This document shows positions 15,074-23,883 of a stretch of 52,557 nucleotides of DNA, piece by piece. The notes under the pieces are model-generated. The model saw only the letters and a list, made by a program, of their open reading frames with translations, was not told where the DNA came from and ran no database searches. The stretch comes from an uncultured Flavobacteriales bacterium (GTDB taxonomy: Bacteria > Bacteroidota > Bacteroidia > Flavobacteriales_D > Crocinitomicaceae). Within the stretch, counting starts at the first letter, position 1; every line of letters begins with the position of its first letter. Where the stretch lies: positions 1 through 52,557 of the forward strand of contig CAJXRM010000008.1 in the NCBI GenBank assembly GCA_913059205.1, in the 5' to 3' direction. A program made the position numbers and the translations under genes.

Positions 15074-15125
15074 ACAAAAAAATCCCCCGCTATCATCGAG
15101 CATGTCGAGATGTGCGAGGGATCTT
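15074..15125 (-). terminator. Probable terminator of the minus-strand T9SS gene
   Basis: ATCCC-C-CGC and CATC on the left pair with GATG, GCG and GGGAT on the right, with small bulges. An A-run at 15074-15082 gives the U-tract on the minus strand, 27 bases after the stop at 15152. Confidence 0.7.
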
Positions 15126-15151
15126 TTTCATCCAAAATATGAACTGTGTGT

Positions 15152-16408
15152 TTAGTCTAATTTTACAATTTGTTGCACTGAACTCGCTTCATGCGTAAAC
15201 GTTTTCAAGAAATACACTCCGTTTTCTAGATTAGAAAGATTCAGCATGTGCGAGGTATTTTCATCTGTTAAGCCAAAAATCACCGCTCCATTGAGATCAA
15301 CTAATTCAGCTGTAAAGTTCACGTCAGCCTGAATGTTTAACACATTGTTTGTAGGATTAGGGAATACCCGCACGACTAGACCTTCCTTCTCGTCAATAGA
15401 AGCGAACGATATCGAACAGAAATCAACCGTATTGAAATCATTGTTCATGTATCCTGGGTCATCATCCAAATGGTCTCCTACAGCTAGTGTCGCGTCGCAA
15501 ACATCTATATCACCTGTGAGTGAACCAGTAAGATCATTTAGGGAATAGTTGGCGATATCGAATTTACCGTTTAGTGTGCCTGAGATCGCCGCGTAATTGT
15601 AAAAATCGTTGGCAATTGAAACACCCCCTTGGTTATTCACAAACGTTCCGTAGTTAACAAAGTTATTTCCTACACTTAGGGAATCAGAGATTGTATACGA
15701 TCCGTAGTTGATTACATTAGTTCCTGTAGATACAGTTGATAATGAGCTTAGTAGTGTACCATACACAGAGTTGTAGATAGAATCTGTAACAGAAATAGCG
15801 TAGACGTTTACGATATCACCATCGTTTAAGATGGATCCCACGTTCGCATTTTGATTGTTGTTCCAAGTGCAATTCTCACCAAGTAGGAGCTGACTGCTCA
15901 CATTCATTGCAAGATTGTTGTCGAAGGTTTCCACGCCAGTGATTGTAAAGTCACCTTGAACCATAAAATCACCGTTGTTCGAACTACTTCCACTTGTTAA
16001 ATTGTAATCGATGGTTAAATCGCCGCTCATGAACACACCGCCGTTGGTTAAATGTCCATCGTTGATCGTTACAGGAGTTGCTCCACCACCAGATCCTAGA
16101 AAATTAAGAATGGACGAAAAGCCAATGAGGTTGAGATCGGCTCCGTTAAGTGTTAGCGAGTTAGCTGGTAAAACGCTTTGCAAGAATCCACCGTTAATGT
16201 TGATGGTCGCATCATGTGTTAAGGGGAAATCTACGGTAATAGTTGAATTGTTTCCAATGTTCACAACTTCTCCTGATACAGGTACAAATCCACCTGACCA
16301 TGCGAGTGGATTGCTCCAGTTCCAAGATCCAGGGTTTGAATTAACTTGTCCGTAATTGTAATTTGATAATCCTGCTAAAAGCAGTAATGTTAGCGTAATC
16401 TTTTTCAT
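15152..16408 (-). CDS. T9SS type A sorting domain protein, beta-repeat adhesin-like
   Basis: This is 418 residues from ATG 16408. After the signal peptide (MKKITLTLLLLAGLSNYNYG) residues ~25-330 are strand-rich with repeated Asn/Gly/Ser and hydrophobic alternation (FVPVSGEVVNIGNNSTITV, GGVFMSGDLTIDYNLTSGS, NNFVNYGTFVNNQGGVSIA). This suggests a right-handed beta-helix like those of G8/autotransporter-type proteins. The T9SS domain is at ~345-418 (VVRVFPNPTNNVLNI, VDLNGAVIF, LENGVYFLKTF). It is a likely surface protein of unknown ligand. The minus-strand terminator at 15074 follows its stop. Confidence 0.88.
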   Translation of the reverse strand: MKKITLTLLLLAGLSNYNYGQVNSNPGSWNWSNPLAWSGGFVPVSGEVVNIGNNSTITVDFPLTHDATININGGFLQSVLPANSLTLNGADLNLIGFSSILNFLGSGGGATPVTINDGHLTNGGVFMSGDLTIDYNLTSGSSSNNGDFMVQGDFTITGVETFDNNLAMNVSSQLLLGENCTWNNNQNANVGSILNDGDIVNVYAISVTDSIYNSVYGTLLSSLSTVSTGTNVINYGSYTISDSLSVGNNFVNYGTFVNNQGGVSIANDFYNYAAISGTLNGKFDIANYSLNDLTGSLTGDIDVCDATLAVGDHLDDDPGYMNNDFNTVDFCSISFASIDEKEGLVVRVFPNPTNNVLNIQADVNFTAELVDLNGAVIFGLTDENTSHMLNLSNLENGVYFLKTFTHEASSVQQIVKLD

Positions 16409-16553
16409 AGTATAGTTTTTAAGTGTTACAAAAAGGAACGCTTTTGAAATTGAAAAGGTTGGGATGGGAAATATTTATCTTGTAGAATTTCGGTATCGAA
16501 AGAGGAACAAAAATGTTTTCGTATTCTTGTTTTGTAATGTCAAAAAAGCACTG

Positions 16554-16585
16554 AAAAAAATCCCTCAACATTTCTGTTGAGGGAT
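16554..16585 (-). terminator. Strong intrinsic terminator
   Basis: ATCCCTCAACA (16560-16570) and TGTTGAGGGAT (16575-16585) form an 11-bp stem with loop TTTC. The A-run at 16554-16560 is the U-tract for the minus-strand gene ending at 16618. The core CAACATTTCTGTTGAGG also occurs at 6384-6400 with a shortened stem. Confidence 0.92.
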
Positions 16586-16617
16586 CCTAACACTAAACTA
16601 TATATGAAAAACTGTAC

Positions 16618-17514
16618 TTATTTACACGGTGTACTAAAACCGCCAGGAACTACTCCTTGTACATATGATTTACCGTATGCAGATCCGTTAAAGTCCTGTT
16701 GGATTGAAAACTCTTGCCATTGACAAGCGCCATTTTTGCTGTAGATAACAACACAACGAATTTCTCTTCCCAAGATTTTTGCCCCTTGCTTCAAAGGTGT
16801 CCAATCAGTTGATTTAATGTAAGAACGTTCAACTGTTTGCGGCCATTTATTTGACGTTGCAAACGCTTTGATTTGAGTGTGAACATCCGCTTTTAATCCA
16901 GCGTCTTTCATTCCTTCTGCTGGTAACGGGTATTTGTCACCGATTTTTTCATTTTTCGCTTTACAATGTGCCATTACAGCATCCGCAAGTAATTTTTCAA
17001 ACTCAGCATCGTTGTCGCAAAGAGCCTTAACGCGCGCTTTGTCTTTTCCTAAGATGAACTCACGAACTAAAGACTCAACAGGATACACTTTACCGCCTTT
17101 TGAAGGAGCGCTTGATTTTACAGCACGTTTTACTTCTGTACAACCCATGTCGATTGTTGAAGCAGATGCAACAACGAATACACCCGGTTCAATTTGAAGC
17201 AAAGAAGTATTGGTTAACGATTGGTCGCCAACGTTATTCATATTAAAAGCGTAGATTTTCCCTGCTTTTACAGCTTCGAGTTCGAATTCATTTGGTGAAC
17301 CCCACATGTTACGCGCCATTCCATCAATAGCGACTTCGATGGCCGTTTTTTCCTTGTCAAATTTAATAGTAGCCTCAGAATAGGTGCGTTTCCATGGGTG
17401 TTCTAGACTTGCATCGTAATTTGGTTCACCAACGTAGTAGGTTCCACTGATGTCTTGTGCGTTAGCAGTGATGCCAGCAATTAAAATAGATAAACTTAAA
17501 ATGATTTTTTTCAT
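16618..17514 (-). CDS. Secreted hypothetical protein
   Basis: This is 298 residues from ATG 17514. The signal peptide is MKKIILSLSILIAGITANAQ. Residues ~22-130 form a strand-rich domain (DISGTYYVGEPNYDASLEH, FVVASASTIDMGCTEVKRA). Residues ~140-298 hold a helical then mixed domain (VESLVREFILGKDKARVKALCDNDAEF..., ILGREIRCVVIYSKNGACQWQEFSIQQDF). Four Cys in the C-terminal part may form disulfides. I know of no function. It lies 18 bases after the T9SS gene at 17533 on the same strand, and a strong terminator follows, so the two form a short operon. Confidence 0.75.
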   Translation of the reverse strand: MKKIILSLSILIAGITANAQDISGTYYVGEPNYDASLEHPWKRTYSEATIKFDKEKTAIEVAIDGMARNMWGSPNEFELEAVKAGKIYAFNMNNVGDQSLTNTSLLQIEPGVFVVASASTIDMGCTEVKRAVKSSAPSKGGKVYPVESLVREFILGKDKARVKALCDNDAEFEKLLADAVMAHCKAKNEKIGDKYPLPAEGMKDAGLKADVHTQIKAFATSNKWPQTVERSYIKSTDWTPLKQGAKILGREIRCVVIYSKNGACQWQEFSIQQDFNGSAYGKSYVQGVVPGGFSTPCK

Positions 17515-17532
17515 GTGATGTGTTTTTGGTTT

Positions 17533-19167
17533 TTAATTTTTTATGAAGCGAGTTGTCGCTCCGTTATCTGTGTGAATGAAATAGACTCCCGATTCTAAAT
17601 CAGCAACATTGATAACATGTGAATTAGAGGTTTGTAATTTGATCAATCGTTTTCCGTTGATGTCAGTTACAACAATTGCACTTGCTTCTGAAAGAGAAAC
17701 GTTTAAAATTTCCTGCGTTGGATTTGGGTAGATTGAAATTGCATTTTGTTCGGTCTCAGTGAGATTGGAAGTTCCACCGCTCGACCATACAAGTCTCCCC
17801 ATGGTTGTTACTATTCCCGGGTTTAACTGTCGCAATCCATTAAACATGAATTTGTCGTTAAGCGCAGAACTTCCTGGCAAAATAATAGTTTCCTTGATTG
17901 AGTTGTAACCTTGGTTTTCAAATAAACGGCCACTATTACCTACAGAAGAATCCAATTCACCATTTGCATTTAACTTTATGAAAAAGCACTGATTTGGATC
18001 AGAAGGGCCACTTCCGAAGTTTCCATTCGCGCTAATAAAAAGATCACCTGTTGAGAATTGATCAATGTCATTAAACTCCCATCGAAAATAGTCATTGTTG
18101 AAGTTGTTTGTGAATGTTCCAGAAATTGAGCTGTTCACAGCAAAAGTGTTGTCAATGCTTCCATTTGAATTTAATCGCGTTATTCTACCTTTGCTTAATG
18201 CGTATGGACTACCGTCATAATGGTTATAATCTCCTACAACAATTATTTTCCCATTTTGATATAGAATTTTTTTGATGCGATCTTGTGTTGTTGGAGTATT
18301 CGTTTGTGAATTCCAATTCATTGTTTGCGAGAAACCTGTTCCGCCAGCAGTATAATCACTAGCTAGTGAAAAAGTAGAAGGATTGTACTTTATTACTCGA
18401 ACCATATCGTTGCAATTTCCCCCTGAACAAGAATAAGCATTGTCAGCGATGTACAACTCATTTGCTGAAACAAACAGTATATCTGCTACCTCCGAAGACA
18501 TTCCGGTAGTGTTGTTCGTAAGAGTTGTAACTCCTCCAAAAGAAATATTTCCAGCTACACTTCCAACAGATGTTGAAGAGATTTGCCATGGTCCTCCATT
18601 AGAGGAAGCAAACGCGAGTGTCAGTATTCCAAAACTTAGTTCGACTCCTTTTGCATTCATTATGTTTTCAGTCACCTGAATTGCACCACCACTGCTTGCC
18701 CATGTTGAAGGATTGAACGTTCCATTTGAATAATCATATGCATGGACGTATATACCGTTTTTTGTATTTCCATTATCATCGTATGCTTGGTTTTGAAGGA
18801 TATAAACACGAGCGTTTGCTATAACAATGTCCGATACAGTAAATAGATCAGGTCCATTTTGCGCAAAACTGTTTTGTGACGTATAAATGTAATCGTAAGA
18901 TACTGATCCTGTGGAAGAAACTGTTTTGAAGTACACGTCTGAAAACACCTCCTCATTATTCCAGTTAACGTAATTACGATAATAAATGAATACACTATCG
19001 TTTAATTTTTTTACGCCACCATAATTGTACTCTGAAAGATCTTGGTCGAAACTCAAATCAGCGTCGCTATGAGGCGTTCCACTGTTGAAAATTGGATCAA
19101 ATTGTAGGTCTTGGGCGAAACTCAAAGAGCTGATAATACTAAAGAGTAAAGAGTAAATTTTTTTCAT
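17533..19167 (-). CDS. T9SS type A protein with delta-60-like propeller repeats
   Basis: This is 544 residues from ATG 19167 (MKKIYSLLFSIISSLSFAQ). Residues ~150-440 contain repeats of the delta-60 type (KGRITRLNSNGSIDNTFAV, FFIKLNANGELDSSVGNSG), expected to fold as a beta-propeller. The C-terminal ~75 residues are a T9SS type A domain (AISIYPNPTQEILNVSL, VTDINGKRLIKL, LESGVYFIHTD, ATTRFIKN). It is predicted to be a secreted or surface protein. A consensus -7 box (TATTTTTG, minus, 19198-19191) lies 24 bases upstream, divergent from the LytS kinase gene. Confidence 0.88.
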   Translation of the reverse strand: MKKIYSLLFSIISSLSFAQDLQFDPIFNSGTPHSDADLSFDQDLSEYNYGGVKKLNDSVFIYYRNYVNWNNEEVFSDVYFKTVSSTGSVSYDYIYTSQNSFAQNGPDLFTVSDIVIANARVYILQNQAYDDNGNTKNGIYVHAYDYSNGTFNPSTWASSGGAIQVTENIMNAKGVELSFGILTLAFASSNGGPWQISSTSVGSVAGNISFGGVTTLTNNTTGMSSEVADILFVSANELYIADNAYSCSGGNCNDMVRVIKYNPSTFSLASDYTAGGTGFSQTMNWNSQTNTPTTQDRIKKILYQNGKIIVVGDYNHYDGSPYALSKGRITRLNSNGSIDNTFAVNSSISGTFTNNFNNDYFRWEFNDIDQFSTGDLFISANGNFGSGPSDPNQCFFIKLNANGELDSSVGNSGRLFENQGYNSIKETIILPGSSALNDKFMFNGLRQLNPGIVTTMGRLVWSSGGTSNLTETEQNAISIYPNPTQEILNVSLSEASAIVVTDINGKRLIKLQTSNSHVINVADLESGVYFIHTDNGATTRFIKN

Positions 19168-19190
19168 ATAAATAGTTTTTTTTCGTTCAG

Positions 19191-19198
19191 CAAAAATA
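19191..19198 (-). promoter_or_regulatory. -7 box of the minus-strand T9SS gene
   Basis: TATTTTTG on the minus strand is a full match to TAnnTTTG, 23 bases before the start at 19167. Confidence 0.65.
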
Positions 19199-19246
19199 CC
19201 TCGAGCACCGTTTTTACATTCGCTTTTCTTCTAAAAAGTCAGGCGC

Positions 19247-19311
19247 AACTTCTAAGTGGTAGGTTTGAACTTCTTAATGGTTTTTTTCAGGCGAAGAATT
19301 ACGTAATTTTG
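19247..19311 (+). promoter_or_regulatory. Promoter of the LytS/LytTR operon with direct repeats
   Basis: AACTTCTAAGTGG (19247-19259) and AACTTCTTAATGG (19268-19280) match at 11 of 13 positions with a 21-bp period. The -7 box TAATTTTG (19304-19311) is a full consensus match and ends only 4 bases before ATG 19316, so the transcript is probably leaderless. The repeats suit autoregulation by the LytTR regulator. Confidence 0.65.
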
Positions 19312-19315
19312 AGCT

Positions 19316-22123
19316 ATGAATTGGAAGCTCTTTTGCATTTGTTTTTTATCGTGGATGTCTTTTGGGCAAAGCGAATTGGCCTTCCGTAATTACAACTTGG
19401 AATCGGGTTTACCTAGTAACACTATTTACGAAAGTTTTCAAGATAAACAGGGATATATCTATATCGGTCACAACAACGGCTGCAGCATATTCAATGGTCT
19501 TTCATTTCAATCGCCAACATGCGCAATCAAAACATCCGCACTTTCAAATTTTATTTCGTTTGAGAATGGACATATCATGTGTCGTAATTTTCAAGGGAAG
19601 CAATTCATCTTAAAAAACAACAAACTCACTCCTTTTCAAAGTAGCTTGAAGGAATCTTGGGGTTTCCCAGCGTACATCGAAGATGGAAATGAGCATTTTA
19701 TTTTTCAAAGCGGAAGCTTGCACTCATTAGATAAAGACGGAAAAGGGGAAGAGGTTCAAATTTCTCCAAAATTTAATCGCATTTTTCACGGAGTAGTACT
19801 GAAGGGTAAGTTGTACTTGTTTGGATCCATTAAAACGTATAGTGTTTTAATCTGCTACGACCTAAAACTGAAGAAAACAATTGCCTCGAAAAGGTTTATG
19901 GAAAGTAGTAATGTCCATGTTTATAAGGGAGCTAAGAATATTTTTTGGATGGATGATCGTTCTGGAGAATGTGGGACATACGACAATGGATTTAAGTCTT
20001 TTGGTAGTTTACACGACTCAGCCCTTCCAAAAGATTCAAAAATAACCGGTTTTGTTGAGCTCGATGGAGGAGAAAAGTTGATAAGTACGTTCAATGGAGT
20101 CTACCGATTAAATAAAGATTGGAAATTCACTCATCACTATTTAGATGGAATTCAATGCACACATTTATTAAGCGATAAGAATAAGGGGTTATGGGTAAGT
20201 TCTTTACAAAATGGATTGTTCTATGTACCGAATACGGATGTTGTTCAAATCAATTCTGCTTCATTTGAAGGTAGAAATGTCAAATTTTCTAAAGTATATA
20301 CAAGCAACAATCACTTGTACGTTGGAACGTACGATGGTCGAATTCTTAAATTCAGTGAACAAGGAAAATTGATAAAAGTTTATGATTTCAATCGCAATGT
20401 TGAAATTCAAAGCATGCATATTTCTGGAAATACCTTGTATGCCTACTGCGGTGGTTTTTTAAAGATCGATGAAAGCAGTGGGCAGGTTCTAGAAGAAAAA
20501 GCCTTGAGTGCTTGTAAATCGATTCAATCGGTGGGTGAACAGTTGATTTGCGGTTCATCAAAAGGACTCATCATTATAAAAAAGGATGAGATTCGTACAT
20601 TTTTAGACACTTTATGGATAAAGAATGCACTGCCATTTTCTGCGAATGAGTATTTGCTAGAAAGTGCCGAAAATGTGTATTTGTTTAATTTAAAGACACA
20701 AAACCTTAAGCTCATTCAGGAAGGTGGAACGAATAGTTGTGTTCTAGGAAAGCACTGGTATTTCCGAACGTCGAACTTCATTTATTCATTTGATAAGCAA
20801 CTAAAGAAAAGCAAGGTGTTTTCTACGCGGATTCCCATAAGTCATTTATATGTAACTGAAGGAAAGTTGACTGTGGATTTAAAAGATCATCGCTCGGTCG
20901 AGTTGTTTGGAAGCGATTTTAAAAAACAAAGAAAGCTGACATCAAGTGTTATGAATGATATAACGTTTGCAGGTGGAATTGGCAATTATCGAATAATAGG
21001 GAATAGTAGTAGTATTCAATTAATTCCAATTACAGCTACAAAAGACACTGTTATTCCGACTGTTAGCCGCATTGATGATAGCGGAAATTTTACACTAGAA
21101 AATAACGCGTATTCTTTGCCTTATAAAGACAATGAATTAACGTTTCAATTCGATGTTTTGCCGAACTTTCATTATTCAGGTGAAGGAAATGTGTATTATC
21201 GAATTGTTGAGCTGAATGGAGAATGGAAACCTGCTCAAAAAAAAGAGCATTATTCGGTTGAATTATTGAGAATTCCTCCAGGAAAATTCACGTTGGAGGT
21301 TTATGCAGAAAGCGGCGGAGTACACAGTGAAATTCAACAGTTTAATTTAAAGGTTAAACAACCTTTCTATTTTCAATGGTGGTTTATTTTACTTTTTTTC
21401 GGATTCATTATCGGTATTTCTTATCTGATAATTCGTTGGCGCGCACGATTAATCGAATTAAAAAACCGTCGAGTTTTTGAAAAACAACAGTTGAAGTTGA
21501 AAGCGTTAAATGCTGAATTGGTAGCGATTCGTTCACAAATGAATCCGCATTTTATTTTCAATAGTTTAAGTTCCATTCAAACAAAAATTCTCAACGAAGA
21601 TAGAGTAGAAGCCTATAAAAATGTAAATACTTTTGCCACATTATTAAGGCAGGCTTTGCACTTCACGAGCAAGGAATTTATTTCGCTACAAGAGGAAATG
21701 GAATTTACACGAAATTACGTTTCGCTTGAACAAACACGTACCGAAAATGCGTTTGAATATGTCGAGGTTATTGATCCTCTACTTGATTTAAGTGGAAATG
21801 CTATTCCAGCGTTATTTTTGCAGCCTTTTGTTGAAAATGCTATTCGTCACGGATTGATGCATTCGAAGAAATCGAAATTACTAAGCTTAACACTAACAAG
21901 AAAGGAAGATGGTTTTCAGGCGATTATTGAAGATAATGGTATTGGACGCGAAGCGTCTGCGGCTGTGAATGAAGTTGAACGCCCTAATCACACGTCATTT
22001 GCCTCTAAGGCAATCCAAGACAGAATCGATATCTTAGGTGAAACGCAAAAAATGAACATTGACTTGCGCATTGATGATTTAGAAAATGGAACACGGGTGA
22101 TAATCTATTTCAAGGGAATATGA
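19316..22123 (+). CDS. LytS-type sensor histidine kinase with beta-propeller sensor
   Basis: This is 935 residues. The signal peptide (MNWKLFCICFLSWMSFGQ) is followed by a two-component-regulator propeller (GLPSNTIYESFQDKQGYIYIG marks the first blade), a Y_Y_Y-like domain before the membrane (SYSVELLRIPPGKFTLEVYA), and one membrane helix near residues 684-706. A cytoplasmic LytS-type His_kinase domain contains QMNPHFIFNSL with phospho-accepting His745, then the ATPase motifs FVENAIRHGL and EDNGIGREAS. It senses a periplasmic signal and phosphorylates the LytTR regulator, whose start overlaps its stop (ATGA, 22120). This architecture is common in Bacteroidota. Confidence 0.95.
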   Translation: MNWKLFCICFLSWMSFGQSELAFRNYNLESGLPSNTIYESFQDKQGYIYIGHNNGCSIFNGLSFQSPTCAIKTSALSNFISFENGHIMCRNFQGKQFILKNNKLTPFQSSLKESWGFPAYIEDGNEHFIFQSGSLHSLDKDGKGEEVQISPKFNRIFHGVVLKGKLYLFGSIKTYSVLICYDLKLKKTIASKRFMESSNVHVYKGAKNIFWMDDRSGECGTYDNGFKSFGSLHDSALPKDSKITGFVELDGGEKLISTFNGVYRLNKDWKFTHHYLDGIQCTHLLSDKNKGLWVSSLQNGLFYVPNTDVVQINSASFEGRNVKFSKVYTSNNHLYVGTYDGRILKFSEQGKLIKVYDFNRNVEIQSMHISGNTLYAYCGGFLKIDESSGQVLEEKALSACKSIQSVGEQLICGSSKGLIIIKKDEIRTFLDTLWIKNALPFSANEYLLESAENVYLFNLKTQNLKLIQEGGTNSCVLGKHWYFRTSNFIYSFDKQLKKSKVFSTRIPISHLYVTEGKLTVDLKDHRSVELFGSDFKKQRKLTSSVMNDITFAGGIGNYRIIGNSSSIQLIPITATKDTVIPTVSRIDDSGNFTLENNAYSLPYKDNELTFQFDVLPNFHYSGEGNVYYRIVELNGEWKPAQKKEHYSVELLRIPPGKFTLEVYAESGGVHSEIQQFNLKVKQPFYFQWWFILLFFGFIIGISYLIIRWRARLIELKNRRVFEKQQLKLKALNAELVAIRSQMNPHFIFNSLSSIQTKILNEDRVEAYKNVNTFATLLRQALHFTSKEFISLQEEMEFTRNYVSLEQTRTENAFEYVEVIDPLLDLSGNAIPALFLQPFVENAIRHGLMHSKKSKLLSLTLTRKEDGFQAIIEDNGIGREASAAVNEVERPNHTSFASKAIQDRIDILGETQKMNIDLRIDDLENGTRVIIYFKGI

Positions 22124-22845
22124 ACAAATCAAAAATACGTGCGCTAGTGGTTGACGATGAGTCGCACGCGCGCAATTTAATGAAAAGTGTACTTGGATTG
22201 TTTGAACATAACATTGAAATTGTCGGGGAAGGAATTGATTTACCTGATGCTGTTCGAAAAATACAAGAACTCAAACCTCAAGTAGTTTTCTTAGATATTG
22301 ATATGCCTAAATTTTCTGGTCTGAAAATCAAAGAATTTCTTACGGATGATATTTTAATTGTTTTTGTTACAGCGCATAGCCAACATGCAATTGAGGCGCT
22401 TCGAATTGAAGCGTTTGATTATTTGTTGAAGCCACTTGACTTAGATAATTTGAAACGTTGCGTCGATAGAATTGAAACTCAAATTGGAAAGTACGAAGAG
22501 AAAGCTAGAAAGACGCTTTTACTGAAAGATAAGAAGCTAGCGGTGAATACACAGCAAGGAACGCATTTTGTCGAGATTGATCAGATTTCCTATATCGAAG
22601 CAGCAGGAATGTATTCAATCATTCATTTTAAGAATGAGCAACTTATTGTTTCGAAACCATTGAAGGAATTTATGTACCTAGAAAATAGAGGTTTTTTTAG
22701 AACCCACCGTTCTTATCTTGTAAATTCTAAAAAAGTAGAACGATTTTCTAGTGCTTATGGAAACGAGGTCATACTTGAAAACGGAGTTACAGTTCCAGTA
22801 AGTCGTAAAGCAAAAGAAAAATTCAAACTTTTTATGAATGCTTGA
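22120..22845 (+). CDS. LytTR-family response regulator
   Basis: This is 241 residues. The receiver domain is at 1-120 with the acidic pair VVDDES, phospho-accepting Asp59 (VFLDIDMP), Thr84-type VFVTAHS and Lys in LLKPLD. A LytTR DNA-binding domain occupies ~140-240 (ISYIEAAGMYSIIHF, FFRTHRSYLVNSKKVERFS, VPVSRKAKEKFK). The overlap with the kinase gene shows they form one system. Candidate binding repeats lie upstream of the operon at 19247-19280 and of a T9SS gene at 14553-14586. The gene converges on the next one with only 10 bases between them and no visible terminator. Confidence 0.96.
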   Translation: MNKSKIRALVVDDESHARNLMKSVLGLFEHNIEIVGEGIDLPDAVRKIQELKPQVVFLDIDMPKFSGLKIKEFLTDDILIVFVTAHSQHAIEALRIEAFDYLLKPLDLDNLKRCVDRIETQIGKYEEKARKTLLLKDKKLAVNTQQGTHFVEIDQISYIEAAGMYSIIHFKNEQLIVSKPLKEFMYLENRGFFRTHRSYLVNSKKVERFSSAYGNEVILENGVTVPVSRKAKEKFKLFMNA

Positions 22846-22855
22846 TAGCAGAAGA

Positions 22856-23770
22856 TTAATCAACTTTCACGATACGTAAACTTTCCGTATACTCTTTGGA
22901 AACAATGTAAATTAAATATGTTCCAGGAAGGTTATCCCTTAATTCGATAGGTATTTCATGTGTACCTGGTTCAAATTTTCGACTTTCAATTTCTTTCACT
23001 AGCGTTCCGTTCATATCGTATAATGCAATTGTCGCTTTTGTTTTGGTCGGAACTTCAAACTGTAAAGTAGTCTTGTTGCTTGTTGGATTTGGAAACGTAA
23101 GTGAATTGAATTCAATCGGAATTGCCCTTCCCTTTTCATCGTAACGCACTATGGCAGTCTCCTCAAGATATTGAATGTGACGATAATTAGGAGCTACCAT
23201 GGCGCCCATTGTAACGTAAGTTAATTTTTCGGTGGTTTGAATCTCTTCTATGTCTGGAAGAACTTCGTTCACCAATTCTAGTTCAATTTCTTCAGGAAAG
23301 TAACATCCAATTGGTTCAGGAATGTCTTTTAATTTTCCCTGAATACCTGTGACTTTTTCAGTTGCTTGTACTTTTGTAATTTCTGATTTCTTCGAATCAT
23401 TGACGAGCATTTGCATAGAAGATTGATGCAACTGTTGAATGGTTTTTTTGTCCTGGTCATCGGCACAACTTACAATGGAAAGACCGAAAACGAGAATAAA
23501 TGCATAAAGAGATATTCTTCTCATTCGCTGATGCGATGTCTGTTCCCAAAGGGCGTAATCAGTTTGTAAATCTATTTCTTGTTGAAGAGTCATTCTTCCA
23601 CAAAGCGATTGATTTTTATTCGTTAAAAGTGTAGACTTAATATAGTCGGTACTTTTCGACGTGAAGTCAATTACTTGTTTTGCGCAGTGCTGACAAAAAG
23701 CACCTTTTTCAGTTGGGGTCATTTTAGACCAATTTTCATCGCACGATTGTTGAATTCCGAAGTTTTTCAT
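22856..23770 (-). CDS. Cys-domain T9SS type A protein with internal lipoprotein-like signal
   Basis: This is 304 residues from ATG 23770 (MKNFGIQQSCDENW); an upstream ATG at 23803 adds 11 residues and is less likely. Residues 1-60 form a conserved Bacteroidota domain with Cys10, FCQHC (Cys26, Cys29), VIDFT and LCGRM (Cys57), probably metal-binding. Residues 83-102 (MRRISLYAFILVFGLSIVSC) look like a lipoprotein signal with Cys102. A variable region and a T9SS type A domain (SLTFPNPTSNKTTLQF, LYDMNGTLVKEI, GTYLIYIVS) follow. The N-terminal domain would stay in the cytoplasm or be removed. This layout is unusual for a secreted protein; its role is unknown. Confidence 0.82.
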   Translation of the reverse strand: MKNFGIQQSCDENWSKMTPTEKGAFCQHCAKQVIDFTSKSTDYIKSTLLTNKNQSLCGRMTLQQEIDLQTDYALWEQTSHQRMRRISLYAFILVFGLSIVSCADDQDKKTIQQLHQSSMQMLVNDSKKSEITKVQATEKVTGIQGKLKDIPEPIGCYFPEEIELELVNEVLPDIEEIQTTEKLTYVTMGAMVAPNYRHIQYLEETAIVRYDEKGRAIPIEFNSLTFPNPTSNKTTLQFEVPTKTKATIALYDMNGTLVKEIESRKFEPGTHEIPIELRDNLPGTYLIYIVSKEYTESLRIVKVD

Positions 23771-23831
23771 ATAGTGAGCAATTAAGAACATTAGTATATA
23801 CAACTAGATGATTGCATTGTTCAAATTCCAT

Positions 23832-23862
23832 AAAAAAAAGTGCTGAGATCCTCAGCACTTTT
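23832..23862 (-). terminator. Intrinsic terminator after the flotillin gene
   Basis: GTGCTGAG (23840-23847) and CTCAGCAC (23851-23858) with loop ATC, extended by AAAA/TTTT. A-run and T-run on the two sides make it potentially bidirectional. It lies 22 bases past the stop at 23884. Confidence 0.92.
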
Positions 23863-23883
23863 CAAAATAGTTAAGTCAATGAT

